NCBI RefSeq assembly: GCF_000759345.1
Contig: NZ_JPZL01000001.1
Span: 434,001-498,000 of the forward strand
From: Litchfieldella xinjiangensis
GTDB taxonomy: Bacteria > Pseudomonadota > Gammaproteobacteria > Pseudomonadales > Halomonadaceae
Direction of reading: 5' to 3'
DNA: 64,000 nucleotides
A program made the position numbers and the translations under genes. The notes under the pieces are model-generated. The model saw nothing but the letters and a program-made list of their open reading frames with translations, did no database searches and was not told the DNA's origin. This document shows positions 1 to 9,967 of the stretch, in pieces. Positions within the stretch are counted from its first letter, which is position 1, and each line of letters opens with the position of its first letter.

Positions 1-1
1 G

Positions 2-634
2 CGTTTGGCGGGGCCAGGCAAAACGCTGGTCATGGGGCCCAACGGCGCCGGCAAGAGCCTCTTGCTGCGTCTGTGTCATGGCTTGCTCCAGCCCACCGCG
101 GGCCGAGTGCATTGGACGACGCCGGCCCCGCACCGTCCGCCCCGGCAGGCGATGGTCTTCCAGCGTCCAGTGCTGCTGCGTCGTTCGGCACTGGCCAACC
201 TGACCTACGCCCTGGCGACCATCGGCACGCCATTCTCGCAGCGGCGGCGCCGCGCCTGGGACGCCCTGGAACGCTTTGGCCTGACGACCATCGCGCAGCG
301 CCCGGCCCGGGTCCTCTCCGGTGGCGAACAGCAGCGCCTGGCCCTGGCCCGAGCCTGGCTGCTCGAGCCCCAGGTGCTATTTCTCGACGAACCCACGTCG
401 GCCCTCGATCCGGCGGCCATCAAGGCAGTCGAGGACGCGGTCAACGAATTCAATCATCAGGGTATTCGCATCGTGATGACCAGCCATGACCTGCACCAGG
501 CCCGGCGGCTCGCCGATAACGTGGTGTTCCTGTCTGGCGGTCAATTGATCGAGCACACCCCGGCCGAACGTTTCTTTGCCAGCCCGGACACCCGCCAGGC
601 CCAGGCTTTCATCCAAGGGGAACTGATCTGGTAG
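2..634 (+). CDS. tupC: ABC transporter ATP-binding protein, tungstate type (5' truncated by window edge)
   Basis: Cytoplasmic ATPase subunit of an ABC importer, probably for tungstate because a TupA-like binding protein follows directly. The frame is open to the left edge, so the true start lies outside; little is missing, since Walker A (GPNGAGKS) is already at visible residue 11. In order come the signature LSGGEQQRLALARA near residue 104, Walker B VLFLDEPTSALDP near 124 and the switch histidine in TSHDLHQ near 160. The permease gene would be expected just upstream, outside the window. The specificity is inferred from the neighbour; the ATPase itself could equally serve molybdate or phosphate. 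Confidence 0.8.
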   Translation, partial: RLAGPGKTLVMGPNGAGKSLLLRLCHGLLQPTAGRVHWTTPAPHRPPRQAMVFQRPVLLRRSALANLTYALATIGTPFSQRRRRAWDALERFGLTTIAQRPARVLSGGEQQRLALARAWLLEPQVLFLDEPTSALDPAAIKAVEDAVNEFNHQGIRIVMTSHDLHQARRLADNVVFLSGGQLIEHTPAERFFASPDTRQAQAFIQGELIW

Positions 635-711
635 CAATGGCCCAGCGCTGCCAGAGCCCCAAGCAGGCATGCAATAACCCAACAGACCATCAACCGAAGA
701 GAGACACGCCA

Positions 712-1557
712 ATGCTACGCCACCTGTTTGCTGGGACCGGACTGCTCCTGACCCTCGCCGGGTCCGCGCTTGCCCAGGATTCAGCCCAAGACCAGAGCTC
801 AAGCCAGGACAGCCAGAACGAGCGCTTCATCATCCTGGCCTCGACCACCTCTACCGAACAGTCGGGCCTGTTCGATGCCCTCCTTCCCAAGTTCAAGGAA
901 TCTAGCGGTATCGAGGTACGTGTGGTCGCGGTCGGTACGGGGCAGGCCTTCGAACTTGGCCGCCGCGGCGATGCCGACAGCCTGTTGGTGCACGATACGG
1001 CCGGGGAAGAAACGTTCGTGGCCGAGGGATATGCCAGCGAACGCCGCGACGTGATGTACAACGACTTCGTGCTGATCGGCCCGGCTGACGACCCGGCCGG
1101 TATCCGTGACGCCGGCTCGGCACAGGAGGCGTTCAGCCGCATTGCCGAAGCCGAAGCGCCGTTTGCCTCACGCGGTGATGACAGCGGGACTCACCGGGCC
1201 GAGCAGCGTCAGTGGCAGGAGGCAGGTGTCGAGGCCTCGGTGAGTTGGTATCGTGAGCTCGGCAGTGGCATGGGCCCTACTCTGAATACCGCAGCCGGGA
1301 TGAATGCCTACGTCTTTGCCGATCGCGCCACTTGGATCGCCTTCGACAACCGCCAGGATCTCGAACTGCTGTACGCTGGCGACGAAGCGCTGTTCAACCA
1401 GTACGGCAGCCTGTTGCTCAGCGAGGAGCGCCACCCGCACCTCAAGCACGACCTGGCCGAACAGTGGCACGAATGGCTGCTTTCCGAGGAAGGCCAGCAG
1501 GCCATCGCCGATTACGAGCTCAAGGGCCAGCAGCTGTTCTTTCCCAATGCCGACTGA
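712..1557 (+). CDS. tupA: Tungstate ABC transporter substrate-binding protein
   Basis: Periplasmic binding protein that captures an oxyanion, most likely tungstate, for the importer whose ATPase ends 77 bp upstream. 281 aa from the chosen ATG, which follows a GAAGAGAG ribosome site and gives a clean signal peptide (MLRHLFAGTGLLLTLAGSAL, cleavage after ALA near 22). An earlier in-frame start at 637 would put hydrophilic residues before the signal and is not used. The mature protein opens with the TupA-like segment ILASTTSTEQSGLFDALLP, whose Thr/Ser cluster binds the oxyanion, and also has RGDDSGTH and NTAAGMNAYVFADRATW. Its last 38 bases overlap the convergent LysR gene. Confidence 0.85.
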   Translation: MLRHLFAGTGLLLTLAGSALAQDSAQDQSSSQDSQNERFIILASTTSTEQSGLFDALLPKFKESSGIEVRVVAVGTGQAFELGRRGDADSLLVHDTAGEETFVAEGYASERRDVMYNDFVLIGPADDPAGIRDAGSAQEAFSRIAEAEAPFASRGDDSGTHRAEQRQWQEAGVEASVSWYRELGSGMGPTLNTAAGMNAYVFADRATWIAFDNRQDLELLYAGDEALFNQYGSLLLSEERHPHLKHDLAEQWHEWLLSEEGQQAIADYELKGQQLFFPNAD

Positions 1558-2509
1558 GTCCCTCCAACAAGGTGTCGAGCTCGTTGCACAGAAAACGAGT
1601 CTCGACACACTTATCCAGATGCTCAGAAGCAAAGCGCAGAAAGCCCTGGGCCGCATGGGGCAAGCGTCGGTCCCGGCGCACGATGAACTGCCAATGGCTT
1701 TCCAGGGGTAGGCCCTCCACAGGCAGGATCACCAGATCGGGATGCTCAGGCGGCAAAACATGCTCCGAGAGCACTGCCAGGCCCATGCCCGATGCCACGC
1801 CGATACGAATCGCCTCGTTACTAGCCATCTGCAAGGTCGGGCCAAGTACCCGTCCCTGCTCATGCAGCCAATTGTCGAACAGCATGCGTGTGGCCGAGCC
1901 GGGCTCTCGCAACAGAAATCGCTCGTGAAGCAATTCGCTCATGGCGATACGCTCACGCCCGGCCAATGCATGCCCCACAGGTGCCACCACCACCAACGGG
2001 TTGCGCAGAAAACGCCCCGCCATGGCGTGGGTCAGCGGCGGCGGATGGCTGAACACATAAAGATCGTCTTCCTGGCGCTCGAAGCGCGTCAGCATCTGCC
2101 GCCGATTGCCGAAGTGCACGGTGACTTCGACCTCGGGATGCGCCTGACTATACGGCCCCAGCAAACGGGGAAGAACGTATTGGGCAGTATTGACCAGGGC
2201 AATGCTGAAGCGCCCGCGCTCACCGCCACGCAGGGCAGTGAGGTATTCGTCGAAATCCTCGAACCGTCCCAGCACTTCACGACTGGCTCGGTACAGCTCG
2301 CGGCCCGCTTCAGTGGGCACGAGACGTCCCCGCTGGTTTTCGAGCAGCGGCTCCCCCACCGCTTCGCCCAAGCGTTTCAACTGTTGGGACACCGTCGGCT
2401 GGGTGAGGTGTAGTTGGCGGGCCGCTTCACTCACCGAGCCACTTCGTACCACCGTCACGTAGACCTGCAACAGGCGAAACGTGAGATGACGCACGTTCAA
2501 TTCAGCCAT
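1520..2509 (-). CDS. LysR-family transcriptional regulator, CbbR-like
   Basis: DNA-binding regulator of 329 aa. The N-terminal winged helix-turn-helix covers about residues 1-65 (SGSVSEAARQLHLTQPTVSQ at 23-42). It is followed by the LysR effector domain (VEVTVHFGNRRQMLTRFE, later ASGMGLAVLSEHVLPPE). The pattern resembles CbbR/CmpR-type regulators of carbon fixation and bicarbonate uptake. It is divergent from an SbtA-type transporter, which is its most likely target, and convergent with the tungstate binding protein, overlapping it by 38 bases. The effector cannot be read from sequence. Confidence 0.85.
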   Translation of the reverse strand: MAELNVRHLTFRLLQVYVTVVRSGSVSEAARQLHLTQPTVSQQLKRLGEAVGEPLLENQRGRLVPTEAGRELYRASREVLGRFEDFDEYLTALRGGERGRFSIALVNTAQYVLPRLLGPYSQAHPEVEVTVHFGNRRQMLTRFERQEDDLYVFSHPPPLTHAMAGRFLRNPLVVVAPVGHALAGRERIAMSELLHERFLLREPGSATRMLFDNWLHEQGRVLGPTLQMASNEAIRIGVASGMGLAVLSEHVLPPEHPDLVILPVEGLPLESHWQFIVRRDRRLPHAAQGFLRFASEHLDKCVETRFLCNELDTLLEGLSRHWERTAAGP

Positions 2510-2511
2510 GC

Positions 2512-2527
2512 ATAGACCATTATCTAT
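2512..2527. promoter_or_regulatory. Candidate LysR operator in the divergent LysR/SbtA intergenic region
   Basis: ATAG-N8-CTAT inverted repeat (ATAGACCATTATCTAT) just upstream of the LysR start, in the gap that must carry both divergent promoters. LysR proteins usually bind interrupted dyads of about this size and autoregulate. Position and symmetry are seen; function is inferred. Confidence 0.35.
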
Positions 2528-2628
2528 AACTGCTTCGCCAACATGTTATTGGAATCAATACCGCTGTGTCAGCACAATCGCTGCCGTTCCCAGCCCACGG
2601 CCCTGATTCCTTTGACTGCGAGACGTGC

Positions 2629-3570
2629 ATGCCTGATATCGTCGTGATGTTCTTCCTGCTCGGCCTGCTGGCCGGGGTCGTCAAGTCCGACCTGACCATT
2701 CCCAAGGCCGCCTACGATACGCTGAGCCTGCTGCTGATGCTGACCATCGGGCTCAAGGGCGGCATGGCCCTGTACGGTAACCTGAGCCTCTCGCTGATTC
2801 CGGAGCTTGCCGCCGTCGCGGCGCTGGGCGGCTTGATTCCCCTGGCCCTGATGCCGATCCTGCGCAAGGTCATACGCCTTTCCCCGGCGGATAGTGCCAG
2901 TATTGCCGCGCATTACGGCTCGGTGAGCGCGGGTACGTTTGCGGTAGCCTTGGCCTTCGCCGAGGGGCGCGGGCTGGATATCGGCGCCGAAGTCACCCTC
3001 TACCTGGTGATGATGGAACTGCCCGCCATCATGGTGGCCATCGCCATTTACCGTCGTTACAAGGGCGCGCACTCCAGCGAGGCGATGCCGGGGCTGTGGC
3101 ATGAAACCCTGACCAACCGGGGCGTGATCCTGCTTGCCGGTGGCGTGGTGATCGGCGCCATGTATGGCCCTCAGGAAGGCGCTGCGGTCACCGATCTGCT
3201 CACCGGCGCATTCCATGCCGTGCTGGCCCTGTTCCTGCTCGAAATGGGCCTGACCGCCGCCGAGACCCTGCGCCCCATTCCGTGGCGGCATTGGCGCCTG
3301 CTGACCTTCGCCCTGCTCGCGCCGCCGGCGTTGGCCATGGCCGGGCTCGGGGTTGGCCTGGCACTGGGCCTGCCGACCGGTTCGCTGTTGATACTGACCG
3401 CCCTGGCCGCCAGTGCCTCCTACATCGCCGCCCCCGCCGCCATGCGTACCGCGATTCCCGAAGCCAACATCGGGCTGGCCATGCTCGCCTCGCTCGGATT
3501 CACCTTCCCGCTCAACGTCATCGTCGCGATCCCGCTCTACCACCAGTTGATCCTGTGGCTCACCGGCTGA
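2629..3570 (+). CDS. Sodium-dependent bicarbonate transporter, SbtA family
   Basis: Integral inner-membrane protein of 313 aa with about ten hydrophobic segments, built as two repeats as in SbtA (DUF897), the Na+-coupled high-affinity bicarbonate carrier. Family motifs seen include MLTIGLKGGMALYGNL in the second segment, HYGSVSAGTFAVALAF in the middle and AASASYIAAPAAMRTAIPEA near the end. The ATG at 2629 starts directly before the first membrane helix; a GTG at 2566 in the same frame would add 21 polar residues and is less likely. It is divergent from a CbbR-like regulator, which supports a role in inorganic carbon supply, perhaps for anaplerosis since no RuBisCO genes are visible. Confidence 0.8.
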   Translation: MPDIVVMFFLLGLLAGVVKSDLTIPKAAYDTLSLLLMLTIGLKGGMALYGNLSLSLIPELAAVAALGGLIPLALMPILRKVIRLSPADSASIAAHYGSVSAGTFAVALAFAEGRGLDIGAEVTLYLVMMELPAIMVAIAIYRRYKGAHSSEAMPGLWHETLTNRGVILLAGGVVIGAMYGPQEGAAVTDLLTGAFHAVLALFLLEMGLTAAETLRPIPWRHWRLLTFALLAPPALAMAGLGVGLALGLPTGSLLILTALAASASYIAAPAAMRTAIPEANIGLAMLASLGFTFPLNVIVAIPLYHQLILWLTG

Positions 3571-3617
3571 GCCACAGTTGAGGATCTCAACCATTCGTCG
3601 AAAGCTCCTCACCTGCA

Positions 3618-3635
3618 CTTTACGTTAACGTAAAG
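3618..3635. promoter_or_regulatory. LiuR-type operator upstream of the leucine degradation genes
   Basis: Perfect 18-bp palindrome CTTTACGTTAACGTAAAG, 104 bp before liuA. It matches my recollection of the gammaproteobacterial LiuR (MerR family) operator, a TTTACGTNNACGTAAA-like dyad. A possible -35 (TTTACG, within the palindrome) and -10 (TAGTCT at 3642) lie around it. The assignment to LiuR is from family knowledge; no liuR gene is present in the window. Confidence 0.7.
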
Positions 3636-3739
3636 CTGCCCTAGTCTTGAGCCATCCGCCAAACGAAGCGATGAGCCTGACGGTGGCGTCCGCAACACCC
3701 GATGCGAACGCCACCGCCGGACAGGAACGGGAGCCCACC

Positions 3740-4909
3740 ATGCAAACGCCTTTCACCCCGCTCGACTTCGGCCTCGACGAGACGCTGGTCATGCTGCGCG
3801 AGCAGGTCAACGCCTTCGCCCGCGACGAGATCGCCCCGCGGGCCGCCGAGATCGATGCCAACAATGAATTCCCCAACGCACTGTGGCAGAAGTTTGGCGA
3901 CATGGGGCTGCTCGGCATCACCGCACCGGAAGCGTACGGCGGCAGCGACATGGGCTATCTTGCCCACTGCATCGCCATGGAGGAGATCTCCCGGGCCAGC
4001 GCCTCGGTAGGGCTTTCCTACGGCGCCCACTCCAACCTGTGCGTGAACCAGATCAAGCTCAACGGCAACGACGCACAGAAAGAGAAATACCTGCCCAGGC
4101 TGATCAGCGGCGAGCATGTCGGCGCATTGGCGATGTCCGAGCCCGGCGCCGGGTCGGATGTGGTCTCGATGAAGCTGCGTGCCGAGAAGCGCGGCGACCG
4201 CTACGTGCTCAACGGCAACAAGATGTGGATCACCAACGGCCCGGATGCCCACGTGCTGGTGGTCTACGCCAAGACCGACCCTGCCGCCGGCTCCAAGGGG
4301 ATTACCGCGTTTCTGATCGAGAGGGACTTTCCCGGGTTCTCCACCGCCCAGAAGCTCGACAAGCTGGGCATGCGCGGTTCCAACACCTGCGAGCTGGTCT
4401 TCCAGGATTGCGAGGTGCCGGCCGAGAACGTGCTGGGCGAGGAAGGCAAGGGCGTACGGGTGCTGATGAGCGGGCTGGATTACGAGCGCACTGTGCTCGC
4501 CGCCGGCCCCATCGGCATCATGCAGGCCGCCATGGACGTCGTGGTGCCCTACCTGCACGAGCGCAAGCAGTTCGGCCAGTCGATCGGCGAGTTCCAGTTG
4601 GTGCAGGGCAAGGTCGCCGACATGTACACCACCCTGAACGCCTGCCGCGCCTACCTCTATACGGTGGCCGCTGCCTGCGACCGCGGCCGTACCTCACGCA
4701 AGGATGCCGCCGGGGTGATCCTCTACTGCGCCGAGAAGGCCACCCAGGTGGCGCTGGACGCCATCCAGTTGCTTGGCGGCAATGGCTATATCAACGAATA
4801 CCCCACCGGGCGCCTGCTGCGCGACGCCAAACTCTACGAGATCGGCGCTGGAACGAGCGAGATTCGGCGGATGTTGATCGGTCGAGAAATTTTCGCCGAA
4901 TCCGAATGA
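3740..4909 (+). CDS. liuA: Isovaleryl-CoA dehydrogenase
   Basis: FAD-dependent acyl-CoA dehydrogenase that oxidises isovaleryl-CoA to 3-methylcrotonyl-CoA, the first committed step of leucine breakdown after the branched-chain keto-acid dehydrogenase. 389 aa, the usual family length. Seen: the acyl-CoA dehydrogenase signature [13 protein letters not shown] near residue 130, and [14 protein letters not shown] with Glu249 at the position of the isovaleryl-CoA dehydrogenase catalytic base. Near the C-terminus is [20 protein letters not shown] followed by [11 protein letters not shown]. The start is the ATG after GAACGGGAG; upstream in-frame starts precede the core without homology. It is the first gene of the liu cluster and lies behind the LiuR-type palindrome. 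Confidence 0.95.
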   Translation: MQTPFTPLDFGLDETLVMLREQVNAFARDEIAPRAAEIDANNEFPNALWQKFGDMGLLGITAPEAYGGSDMGYLAHCIAMEEISRASASVGLSYGAHSNLCVNQIKLNGNDAQKEKYLPRLISGEHVGALAMSEPGAGSDVVSMKLRAEKRGDRYVLNGNKMWITNGPDAHVLVVYAKTDPAAGSKGITAFLIERDFPGFSTAQKLDKLGMRGSNTCELVFQDCEVPAENVLGEEGKGVRVLMSGLDYERTVLAAGPIGIMQAAMDVVVPYLHERKQFGQSIGEFQLVQGKVADMYTTLNACRAYLYTVAAACDRGRTSRKDAAGVILYCAEKATQVALDAIQLLGGNGYINEYPTGRLLRDAKLYEIGAGTSEIRRMLIGREIFAESE

Positions 4910-4958
4910 AAATGGCTGCGCTCGCCTATTTTCAGAGTCTGAAGAACAAGAGGCCCCA

Positions 4959-6566
<1,608 letters not shown>

Positions 6567-6602
6567 GCGAGACAGCCGGCTTGGGTGGCAATGGTGACTC
6601 GG

Positions 6603-6632
6603 CCATCGCGCAGAAAGATCTGCGCTCCCACA
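6603..6632 (-). repeat. REP-like repeat, copy 1 (inverted orientation)
   Basis: Reads on the minus strand as TGTGGGAGCGCAGA followed by TCTTTCTGCGCGATGG. It is a member of a repeat family confined to the gaps of the liu cluster, with consensus GTAGGAGCGCAGA..TCTGCGCGATTGGCAGGTA. The core GCGCAGA/TCTGCGC can form a hairpin. Confidence 0.75.
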
Positions 6633-6640
6633 AAACCCAA

Positions 6641-6670
6641 CAGCCACAGCCACAGCCACAGCCACAGCCG
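6641..6670 (+). repeat. Short tandem repeat (CAGCCA)n
   Basis: Four perfect and one near-perfect copies of the hexamer CAGCCA in the liuB-liuC gap. It is not translated in any supported gene. Confidence 0.85.
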
Positions 6671-6683
6671 GCAAATGATTGCC

Positions 6684-6729
6684 TGTAGGCCCCCATGGTG
6701 GGGACTAATCGCTGCACAATTGACAGGTT
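6684..6729 (+). repeat. REP-like repeat, copy 2 (degenerate long form)
   Basis: TGTAGG followed by GGTGGGGACTAATCGCTGCA and CAATTGACAGGT. It aligns with the long-form copies at 11054 and 11122 (..CCCGACTAATTGCTGCGCGATTGGCAGGTA) but has lost the GCGCA core. Confidence 0.5.
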
Positions 6730-6750
6730 CAGCGAGACAGGAAAACGCCT

Positions 6751-6780
6751 GTAGGAGCGCAGATTTTTCTGCGCGATTGG
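6751..6780 (+). repeat. REP-like repeat, copy 3
   Basis: GTAGGAGCGCAGA then TTTTTCTGCGCGATTGG, followed by AAGGTATTCA, which matches the tail (CAGGTATCCA) of other copies. It lies 54 bp upstream of liuC. Confidence 0.8.
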
Positions 6781-6833
6781 AAGGTATTCACGATTACAGA
6801 ATTAGCCAGACGAATACGACAAGTGAGACCGAC

Positions 6834-7655
6834 ATGACCGACTCACAGCACCATGCCCATTTGACCATCGACGATCGCGGCGTCGCCTGGCTGACGCTCG
6901 ACAAGCCTGACGTGCATAACGCCTTCGACGACGCGCTGATCGCCGAACTCAACACCCATCTCGACCGCGTCCGGGACGCCGCCGAACGCGGCAACGTCCG
7001 TGCGCTGGTGCTCGGCTCCCATGGCAAGCACTTTTCCGCCGGGGCCGACCTCGGCTGGATGAAGCGCATGCTCGACTACAGCTTCGACGATAACCTCGCC
7101 GACTCACGCGAGCTTTCACGGCTCATGCACGGCCTCGACACCCTGCCCTGCCCCACGCTGTGCCAGGTACAGGGCGCGGCGTTCGGCGGCGCCGTGGGCC
7201 TCGCCGCCTGCTGCGACATCGTCATCGCCTCCGAGAAAGCCAAATTCTGCCTTTCCGAAGTCAAGATCGGCCTGTCGCCGGCAGTCATCAGCCCCTACGT
7301 GCAGCGCGCCATCGGCGTCCGCCAGATGCGCCGCTACGCTCTGACGGCCGAAGTCATCGAAGCGGCCCAGGCCCTGGAACTCGGCCTGGTGCATCGCGTG
7401 GTGGAAAGCGGCCACCTGGACCGCGAAACCGACAGCGTACTCGACAGCCTGCTGGCTACCTCGCCCCAGGCCAGCCGGGCCACCAAGGCACTGCTTGCCG
7501 AGGTCGCCCGTGACCCGGATTCCGAGGCCACCCGCGAACGCTGCTGTCAGGTGATCAGCGAACTGCGCGTGAGCGATGAAGGCCAGGAGGGCCTTGCCGC
7601 CTTCTTCGACAAGCGCGCCCCGCGCTGGAACCACGATACAAGGAATCCGCGATGA
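6834..7655 (+). CDS. liuC: Methylglutaconyl-CoA hydratase (enoyl-CoA hydratase family)
   Basis: Hydrates 3-methylglutaconyl-CoA to 3-hydroxy-3-methylglutaryl-CoA in the leucine pathway. 273 aa, a crotonase-fold protein. Seen: LTLDKPDVHNAFD near residue 20, the first oxyanion-hole segment HFSAGADLGWMKRM near 63 and the second CQVQGAAFGGAVGLAACCD near 108, and FCLSEVKIGLSPAVISPY near 140. The ATG at 6834 was chosen because the open frame upstream runs through repeat sequence with no homology. Its end overlaps liuD by the four bases ATGA, a sign of translational coupling. Confidence 0.92.
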   Translation: MTDSQHHAHLTIDDRGVAWLTLDKPDVHNAFDDALIAELNTHLDRVRDAAERGNVRALVLGSHGKHFSAGADLGWMKRMLDYSFDDNLADSRELSRLMHGLDTLPCPTLCQVQGAAFGGAVGLAACCDIVIASEKAKFCLSEVKIGLSPAVISPYVQRAIGVRQMRRYALTAEVIEAAQALELGLVHRVVESGHLDRETDSVLDSLLATSPQASRATKALLAEVARDPDSEATRERCCQVISELRVSDEGQEGLAAFFDKRAPRWNHDTRNPR

Positions 7656-9739
7656 GCCAGCCAATCGATACGGCCCGTTTCACCAAGGTCCTGGTGGCCA
7701 ACCGCGGCGAGATTGCCTGCCGCGTAATGCGCACCGCGCGGCACATGGGCCTGGCCACCGTGGCGGTCTACTCCGATGCCGATGCCAACGCTCGCCACGT
7801 GCGCGAGGCCGACGAAGCGATTCGCATCGGCCCTGCTGCCGCCCGTGAAAGCTACCTGAACGTGGCGGCCGTGCTCGACGCCGCCAAGCGCAGTGGTGCC
7901 GGCGCCGTTCACCCCGGCTACGGCTTTCTCTCAGAAAACGCCGAGTTCGTCGAGGCCTGTGCGAAGGCCGGCATCGTCTTCATCGGGCCGCCCGCCTCGG
8001 CGATTGCCGCCATGGGCGACAAGTCCGCCGCCAAGGCCCGCATGGCCAACGCCGGCGTGCCGCTGGTGCCGGGCTACCACGGCGACGACCAGACGGACGA
8101 CCTGCTCAAGCGCGAAGCCGATGCCATCGGCTACCCGGTGCTGCTCAAGGCCAGCGCCGGGGGCGGCGGCAAGGGCATGCGCGTGGTCGAGGCGCCCGAC
8201 CAGTTCCAGGCCGCGCTGGACGGCTGCCGCCGCGAATCCCGCGCCGCCTTCAACGACGACCGCATGCTGATCGAGAAGTACCTGACCCAGCCGCGCCACG
8301 TCGAAGTACAGGTCTTCTGCGATGCCCACGGCAACGGCGTGTACCTGTTCGAGCGTGACTGCTCCGTGCAGCGCCGCCATCAGAAGGTGCTCGAGGAAGC
8401 CCCCGCCCCCGGCATGACCGCCGAGCTGCGCCGCGAAATGGGCGAGGCCGCCGTGCGTGCCGCCCAGGAGATCGGCTACGTGGGTGCCGGCACCGTCGAG
8501 TTTTTGTTAGATGCGGATGGCCGCTTCTACTTCATGGAGATGAATACCCGCCTGCAGGTGGAGCACCCTGTCACCGAGATGATCACCGGCCAGGACCTGG
8601 TCGAGTGGCAGCTGCGCGTGGCCATGGGCGAGCCACTTCCGCTGGCCCAGAACGAACTGACCCTCACCGGCCACAGCTTCGAAGCGCGCCTGTACGCCGA
8701 AGACCCGGAGCACGATTTCCTGCCCGCCACCGGCACGCTGGAACGCTTCGACCTCGACCTGCTCGGCGCCGGGCTGAACGCCGACAAGGTCCGGCTGGAT
8801 AGCGGCGTGGACAGCGGTGATACGGTCTCGATGCACTACGACCCGATGCTTGCCAAGCTGATCGTGCACGGCGACGACCGCGCCCAGGCGCTGGCCACCC
8901 TCAACCGGGCACTCGCCGCGCTCGACGTGCAGGGCGTGGTCACCAACCGCGGCTTCCTGCAGCGGCTGGCCAGTCACCCCGCCTTCCAGGCTGCCGAGCT
9001 GGATACCCGCTTCATCGAACACCATCACGATGAGCTATTCGCGGCCAAGCAGTACCGCAACGACGATTACGCCGCCGCCGCACTGGTTGCTCTGGAACAG
9101 CTGGGTCGCGAGCAGGACAGCCGCGCGCCACGGGAAGACGCTTCATGGCACCGCTCTCCATGGAACCGGCATGACGGCTTCCGGCTCAACGCCCCGCATC
9201 GCATCCGGGTCGCGCTGTGCCCGCCCGGCGAAGCGTCCGATGATGAAACGTCGGATAGCATCGTCACCGTCGACGCCCAGCGCGACGGCGTGGACGCCCC
9301 CTGGCGGCTCATTCTCGGTGACACCCCCCTCGAAGGCCGATTGGCGCGACTGAGCGGCGACGCCGTGGCGATCACGCTCGAAGGCTACCGCAAGCGCGTG
9401 CAGGCCCGGCTGGAACGCACCGCCCAGGGCCACGACATCGTGATGACCGACGCCCAGGGCGAAACTCGGCTCACCTGGCGCCGCCTGGACGCCGTCGACC
9501 ACGGCCACCACGAAGCCGAATCGACCCTCACCGCGCCCATGCACGGCACCGTGGTGGCGCTACTCGTCGAACCCGGCACCCCGGTCGAGAAAGGCATGCC
9601 GCTGATGGTCATGGAAGCGATGAAGATGGAGCACACCCTGAGCGCCCCCGCAGACGGACACGTGGAAAGCTTCCACTTCGCTGCCGGCGATACGGTGGGC
9701 CAAGGGGACGTGCTGCTGGAATTCAATGTGAAGCAATAG
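7652..9739 (+). CDS. liuD: Methylcrotonyl-CoA carboxylase, biotin-containing (alpha) subunit
   Basis: Biotin carboxylase plus biotin carrier in one chain of 695 aa. It carboxylates its own biotin with ATP and bicarbonate and passes the carboxyl group to LiuB. Domains in order: the biotin carboxylase N-domain (VLVANRGEIACRVMRTARHM), the ATP-grasp region with KASAGGGGKGMRVV near residue 165 and FYFMEMNTRLQVEHPVTEM near 290, a BT linker domain, and a C-terminal biotinyl domain. The biotin attachment motif MEAMKMEH has Lys658 as the expected biotinylated residue. It overlaps liuC by 4 bp. Confidence 0.95.
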   Translation: MSQPIDTARFTKVLVANRGEIACRVMRTARHMGLATVAVYSDADANARHVREADEAIRIGPAAARESYLNVAAVLDAAKRSGAGAVHPGYGFLSENAEFVEACAKAGIVFIGPPASAIAAMGDKSAAKARMANAGVPLVPGYHGDDQTDDLLKREADAIGYPVLLKASAGGGGKGMRVVEAPDQFQAALDGCRRESRAAFNDDRMLIEKYLTQPRHVEVQVFCDAHGNGVYLFERDCSVQRRHQKVLEEAPAPGMTAELRREMGEAAVRAAQEIGYVGAGTVEFLLDADGRFYFMEMNTRLQVEHPVTEMITGQDLVEWQLRVAMGEPLPLAQNELTLTGHSFEARLYAEDPEHDFLPATGTLERFDLDLLGAGLNADKVRLDSGVDSGDTVSMHYDPMLAKLIVHGDDRAQALATLNRALAALDVQGVVTNRGFLQRLASHPAFQAAELDTRFIEHHHDELFAAKQYRNDDYAAAALVALEQLGREQDSRAPREDASWHRSPWNRHDGFRLNAPHRIRVALCPPGEASDDETSDSIVTVDAQRDGVDAPWRLILGDTPLEGRLARLSGDAVAITLEGYRKRVQARLERTAQGHDIVMTDAQGETRLTWRRLDAVDHGHHEAESTLTAPMHGTVVALLVEPGTPVEKGMPLMVMEAMKMEHTLSAPADGHVESFHFAAGDTVGQGDVLLEFNVKQ

Positions 9740-9765
9740 TGTGGCTTGAATCACTCGCTGGGGTT

Positions 9766-9836
9766 GTAGGAGCGCAGATTTTCTGCGCGAGGGGGGAGCC
9801 GTATGCGCCGCTACCGAGCAGAAAATCTGCGCGCCT
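9766..9836. repeat. REP-like repeat pair, copy 4 with an inverted half copy
   Basis: GTAGGAGCGCAGA..TTTTCTGCGCGAGG, then about 25 bp, then an inverted half copy GAGCAGAAAATCTGCGCGC. The two halves could form a long hairpin just after liuD, perhaps a processing or termination structure. The rest of the 228-bp gap to the next gene shows nothing recognisable. Confidence 0.7.
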
Positions 9837-9967
9837 ATATTAGCCCTGCTGGTCTGGGCCACGTCAGAATGTTGCGCAGTGACCTGTGCTTTGCCATTCG
9901 CAAGCGAGCGCGAGCGTGGCCAACTATAGTGAGGCGCATTGGAATCCTAACCTCAAAGGAGTGAGGC

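Noticed and set aside
2569-3618. 349-codon open frame antisense to the SbtA-type gene
   Set aside because: Gln/Gly/His-rich composition, typical of a shadow frame.
6641-6670. CAGCCA tandem repeat as a CRISPR or phase-variation tract
   Set aside because: Unit of 6 bp without spacers and outside any reading frame, so neither.
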